This document shows positions 5,016 through 7,119 of a DNA stretch of 7,119 nt, piece after piece; the stretch's first letter is position 1, and every line of letters begins with the position of its first letter. The stretch comes from Candidatus Uhrbacteria bacterium (GTDB lineage: Bacteria; Patescibacteriota; Patescibacteriia; 2-12-FULL-60-25). The stretch lies in the NCBI GenBank assembly GCA_009691315.1, contig SICT01000060.1:1-7119 (forward strand). The letters run 5' to 3'. Made by a program: the position numbers and the translations under genes. The notes beneath the pieces are model-generated. The model worked only from the letters and a program-made list of their open reading frames with translations. It did not search any database and was not told where the DNA came from.

Positions 5016-6794
5016 CTAAAATTTGTAGATTAATTTTTTTAATTTAGTATCCTGGATCACATACAGCACCAAGCGATCTTCCGCATCAAATGCGGGTGGA
5101 ATCACGACCCCGGAATAATAAAACGCTTTTTCATTTCCCTCGTAGTAAAAGGCGCGCTTCACGCGTGCCGGCTTTTTTGAGAACAAAGGCAACATACGAA
5201 AACTCGCCGTACCGATCTGCCGATCATTGATCCAATAGATGTAATCATGGTGACAGATGGAAGAACTGCAAACATCCGTAATCTTTCCCTGATCCGTTTT
5301 CACTGGAACACGAACCGCTTGCCTGGCCACAAATAAAATATTTCCTCGACGGTCAATCGCTCGTGCATCAACGCCATTTAAAAAATGCCAGTGCCCTTGG
5401 CTTGAAAAAATTTCGGTGCTTCCTGCTGGATCATAACCAATGCGTGGGGATGGCGAGTAACGAACGGCAAACGCTTCATCGAGAGGAGGATTGATGAAAA
5501 AATTTTGTGGCTCAAAGGGCATGAGCGTGGCCTGCTCATTTTTGACGATATACCATTTGCCTTGAAGATCGCGTGCCCGATAGAAGATAGATCCGGTTGC
5601 ATGATTCACCTTGATTAAATCAACGTAATCCCACACACGACCAGCTTTACCGTCGGCGGCCACAGACCACTGATCTCCATCGCGCACCCGGAAAATAAGT
5701 CCGGTGGCATTTTTTGTGTAGTTGAGATAATCGACAAACGGCCAGGTGCCTTGCAGCTCTCCATTCTTATACAGCGCATATTGATTTTTATCCGCTGCCC
5801 ACATCCAAAAATATAAATCATTATTGATGGTTGGAATAGGAGGGGAAATATTTTTATATGGTCCATACTCTCCTTCGGAGGTCTTAATCAACCAGCCGCC
5901 AGGGCAATTGTCGTAACGTTCTTTTTCGCAGGAGGGATCCGTTTGCTGATAGCGAAAGGCCCATCTGCCATTCGGTAAAATGGTTAAACGATCGGCATGA
6001 TAATATGGGTCTGTCGGTACTCCATCAATCACAAACCGTCGTACGAGAGATGTTGAGCTGACAGAAAAGCGAAATCCCCAATGAGAACCATCGCGGTAGC
6101 GCATGAGTTCGCTAACCTTTCTAATATCATTCACTCGTTGATACATGTCAGGGACGTAAGGCTGGATACGCTGTAGCCACTCATCTTCCACCCGCTTTTC
6201 TTCTGGAGTGGGTGGATTGTTCAAATGATCAATTTCAGATCGAAGATCCCTGGTGCTACCCCACGTATATGCTAAACGATTTGTCACTTCTGAAAACGTA
6301 TACATGGGGTAACTGCCGTTTGTCGGTGTGTGGAACCATTCAAACATGCTGTCTGTGATCTGTCCCTTTTCATCCAAACGATCGATGGATTCATATTCAA
6401 CCGGATCTCGATAGGTGCCATCAAGATAATTATCAATCAACAAATATTTGGCGTACCACGGCTGCTCGCTTACATCCGCCACATCCTGCACTGTTTGAGG
6501 GGCGCTCTCCAAACGTACCGGATTCTGAATCGCTTCACAGGCACTTTGTGCCGGAAGCGAAATCTTTTTTCCAATAAACAACGGTCCCTGATAATCAATG
6601 TTATTGGATGGTTCGGCCGCAATCACCGGCCAACACCATGGGGTGCCATAGATCTTTTTTGAAATGTTCCACAGATTTTCTCCGGCTTTAACGATGTGGA
6701 TTCGTTGTTCCAATCCGTCCGCGAGAACGGGGAAAGAAATCATGAAAAAAAGACCCGCGGTTGCCACGCTGATCTTTATCGGAATATTTTTCAT
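5016..6794 (-). CDS. Secreted LysM-domain protein with a propeller-like repeat region
   Basis: Starting at ATG 6794 the protein has 592 residues. Residues 1-25 form a signal peptide (KNIPIK basic start, hydrophobic core, VLA before DG). A LysM domain follows at about 33-80 (IVKAGENLWNISKKIYG ... IGKKISLP), which should bind peptidoglycan or a related glycan. Residues 85-235 are mostly polar and likely helical. From about 240 on, strand-rich units of roughly 37-45 residues recur, such as LIFRVRDGDQWSV, SIFYRARDLQGKWYIV and ILFVARQAVRVPV, suggesting a beta-propeller or similar fold. Cysteines 289/297 and 509/514 could form disulfides after export. The frame extends upstream to a TTG at 6839, but that codon lies inside the inverted repeat at 6828-6866 and would spoil the signal peptide, so I prefer the ATG. 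No strong Shine-Dalgarno is seen. It ends in TAG. A catalytic role is not evident; envelope attachment is inferred. Confidence 0.85.
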   Translation of the reverse strand: MKNIPIKISVATAGLFFMISFPVLADGLEQRIHIVKAGENLWNISKKIYGTPWCWPVIAAEPSNNIDYQGPLFIGKKISLPAQSACEAIQNPVRLESAPQTVQDVADVSEQPWYAKYLLIDNYLDGTYRDPVEYESIDRLDEKGQITDSMFEWFHTPTNGSYPMYTFSEVTNRLAYTWGSTRDLRSEIDHLNNPPTPEEKRVEDEWLQRIQPYVPDMYQRVNDIRKVSELMRYRDGSHWGFRFSVSSTSLVRRFVIDGVPTDPYYHADRLTILPNGRWAFRYQQTDPSCEKERYDNCPGGWLIKTSEGEYGPYKNISPPIPTINNDLYFWMWAADKNQYALYKNGELQGTWPFVDYLNYTKNATGLIFRVRDGDQWSVAADGKAGRVWDYVDLIKVNHATGSIFYRARDLQGKWYIVKNEQATLMPFEPQNFFINPPLDEAFAVRYSPSPRIGYDPAGSTEIFSSQGHWHFLNGVDARAIDRRGNILFVARQAVRVPVKTDQGKITDVCSSSICHHDYIYWINDRQIGTASFRMLPLFSKKPARVKRAFYYEGNEKAFYYSGVVIPPAFDAEDRLVLYVIQDTKLKKLIYKF

Positions 6795-6827
6795 GTTTGC
6801 ATATTCCCACAATTTTCTCAGTATCAC

Positions 6828-6866
6828 AAACGGGGTCAAGTCCGAAATTGGGACCTGACCCCGTTT
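6828..6866. repeat. REP-like inverted repeat with GGGGTC/GACCCC arms
   Basis: AAACGGGGTCAAGTCC (6828-6843) and GGACCTGACCCCGTTT (6851-6866) form a 16-bp stem with a single A/C mismatch on the plus strand, which becomes G-U on the minus-strand transcript, around a 7-nt loop. The GGGGTCAGGTC core resembles the repeats mobilised by IS200-like TnpA-REP (RAYT) Y1 transposases. It sits between two genes on the same strand and could also attenuate transcription or stabilise the 3' end of the upstream message. The structure is seen; the link to TnpA-REP is inferred from similarity to known elements recalled from memory. Confidence 0.7.
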
Positions 6867-6874
6867 TCATTTCA

Positions 6875-7119
6875 CTATTTCTGTACCTCAAAGGTCATGG
6901 TCTGTTCGCTTAAGACCTTGCCTTTGGTATCCAAGATTTTGATCACCATCTTGTGAGCACCGAGCGGCGAAATTTTGCTCAGTACCTGCTTGACCGCTCC
7001 GTTAAAGGCTTTGCCTGCTTTTAACGTGACTGGCAAGCGAGCTGAACTCAATCTTTTGCCTTTCGGATCTAACCACTCTCGAGACACGATGATCGATTGG
7101 GAGACAGAACCCTTATTCA
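6875..7119 (-). CDS. C-terminal end of a protein of unknown function (partial)
   Basis: The frame is open from the right edge to TAG at 6877-6875, followed directly by TGA, giving the last 81 residues (starting NKGSVSQSIIVSREW, ending MTFEVQK). The gene begins outside the window; the GTG at 7087 is internal and not a likely start. The fragment alternates short hydrophobic strands with Lys/Gly turns (LPVTLKAGKAF, HKMVIKILDTKGKVLSEQ), as in an immunoglobulin-like beta-sandwich of an extracellular protein, but I recognise no specific family. It lies 80 bp upstream of the LysM gene on the same strand, with the inverted repeat between them, so an operon of envelope proteins is possible. Confidence 0.7.
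   Translation of the reverse strand, partial: NKGSVSQSIIVSREWLDPKGKRLSSARLPVTLKAGKAFNGAVKQVLSKISPLGAHKMVIKILDTKGKVLSEQTMTFEVQK

Noticed and set aside
6795..6839. N-terminal extension of the LysM protein to a TTG codon at 6839
   Set aside because: The TTG lies within the REP-like inverted repeat, and the added residues would precede a normal signal peptide that begins at the ATG at 6794.
1..7119. CRISPR array, tRNA, rRNA or insertion-sequence transposase
   Set aside because: No regularly spaced repeats, cloverleaf or rRNA-like sequence and no transposase reading frame were found on either strand.

Overview
The window looks like a chromosomal piece of a small-genome bacterium. I favour a Patescibacteria/CPR-type host, but this is inferred from gene style: moderate-to-low GC host-like genes, a ClpB-type chaperone, a secreted LysM protein and isolated high-GC orphan genes. 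No marker gene here fixes the taxonomy. Stop codons are TAA, TGA and TAG at the ends of apparently intact genes, so the standard bacterial code fits.

Layout. Bases 1-164 (minus) hold the first 54 codons of a high-GC gene that leaves the window on the left; its fifth codon is an in-frame TAG. Bases 165-290 are its promoter and leader. Bases 334-1045 (plus) hold a two-gene HEPN/nucleotidyltransferase module (HI0074-like protein plus MntA-like minimal nucleotidyltransferase) whose frames overlap by 14 bp. A terminator facing the minus strand (1042-1079) lies between this module and a convergent high-GC orphan gene (1153-2079, minus, 308 aa). Its leader (2080-2233) shares three sequence blocks with the leader of the left-edge gene. 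A divergent promoter with a perfect CIRCE operator (2271-2297) then drives clpB (2311-4947, plus). Convergent to clpB is a secreted LysM-domain protein (5016-6794, minus). Upstream of that are a long REP-like inverted repeat (6828-6866) and the 3' end of another minus-strand gene (6875-7119).

How the parts work together. ClpB under CIRCE points to HrcA heat-shock control of protein disaggregation. The HEPN/MNT pair has the complete motifs of an AMPylation-type toxin-antitoxin module. The LysM protein is probably exported to the envelope, and the partial gene upstream of it may share its transcript.

The strongest candidates for something undescribed are two. (1) Two separate high-GC minus-strand genes each sit behind the same 19-nt promoter block and a structured leader with conserved blocks, which suggests a dispersed, co-regulated family of orphan genes. 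(2) The ClpB-type protein carries an extra segment with an Ile-Gly-Phe tripeptide at the place where ClpA/ClpC carry their ClpP-docking loop.
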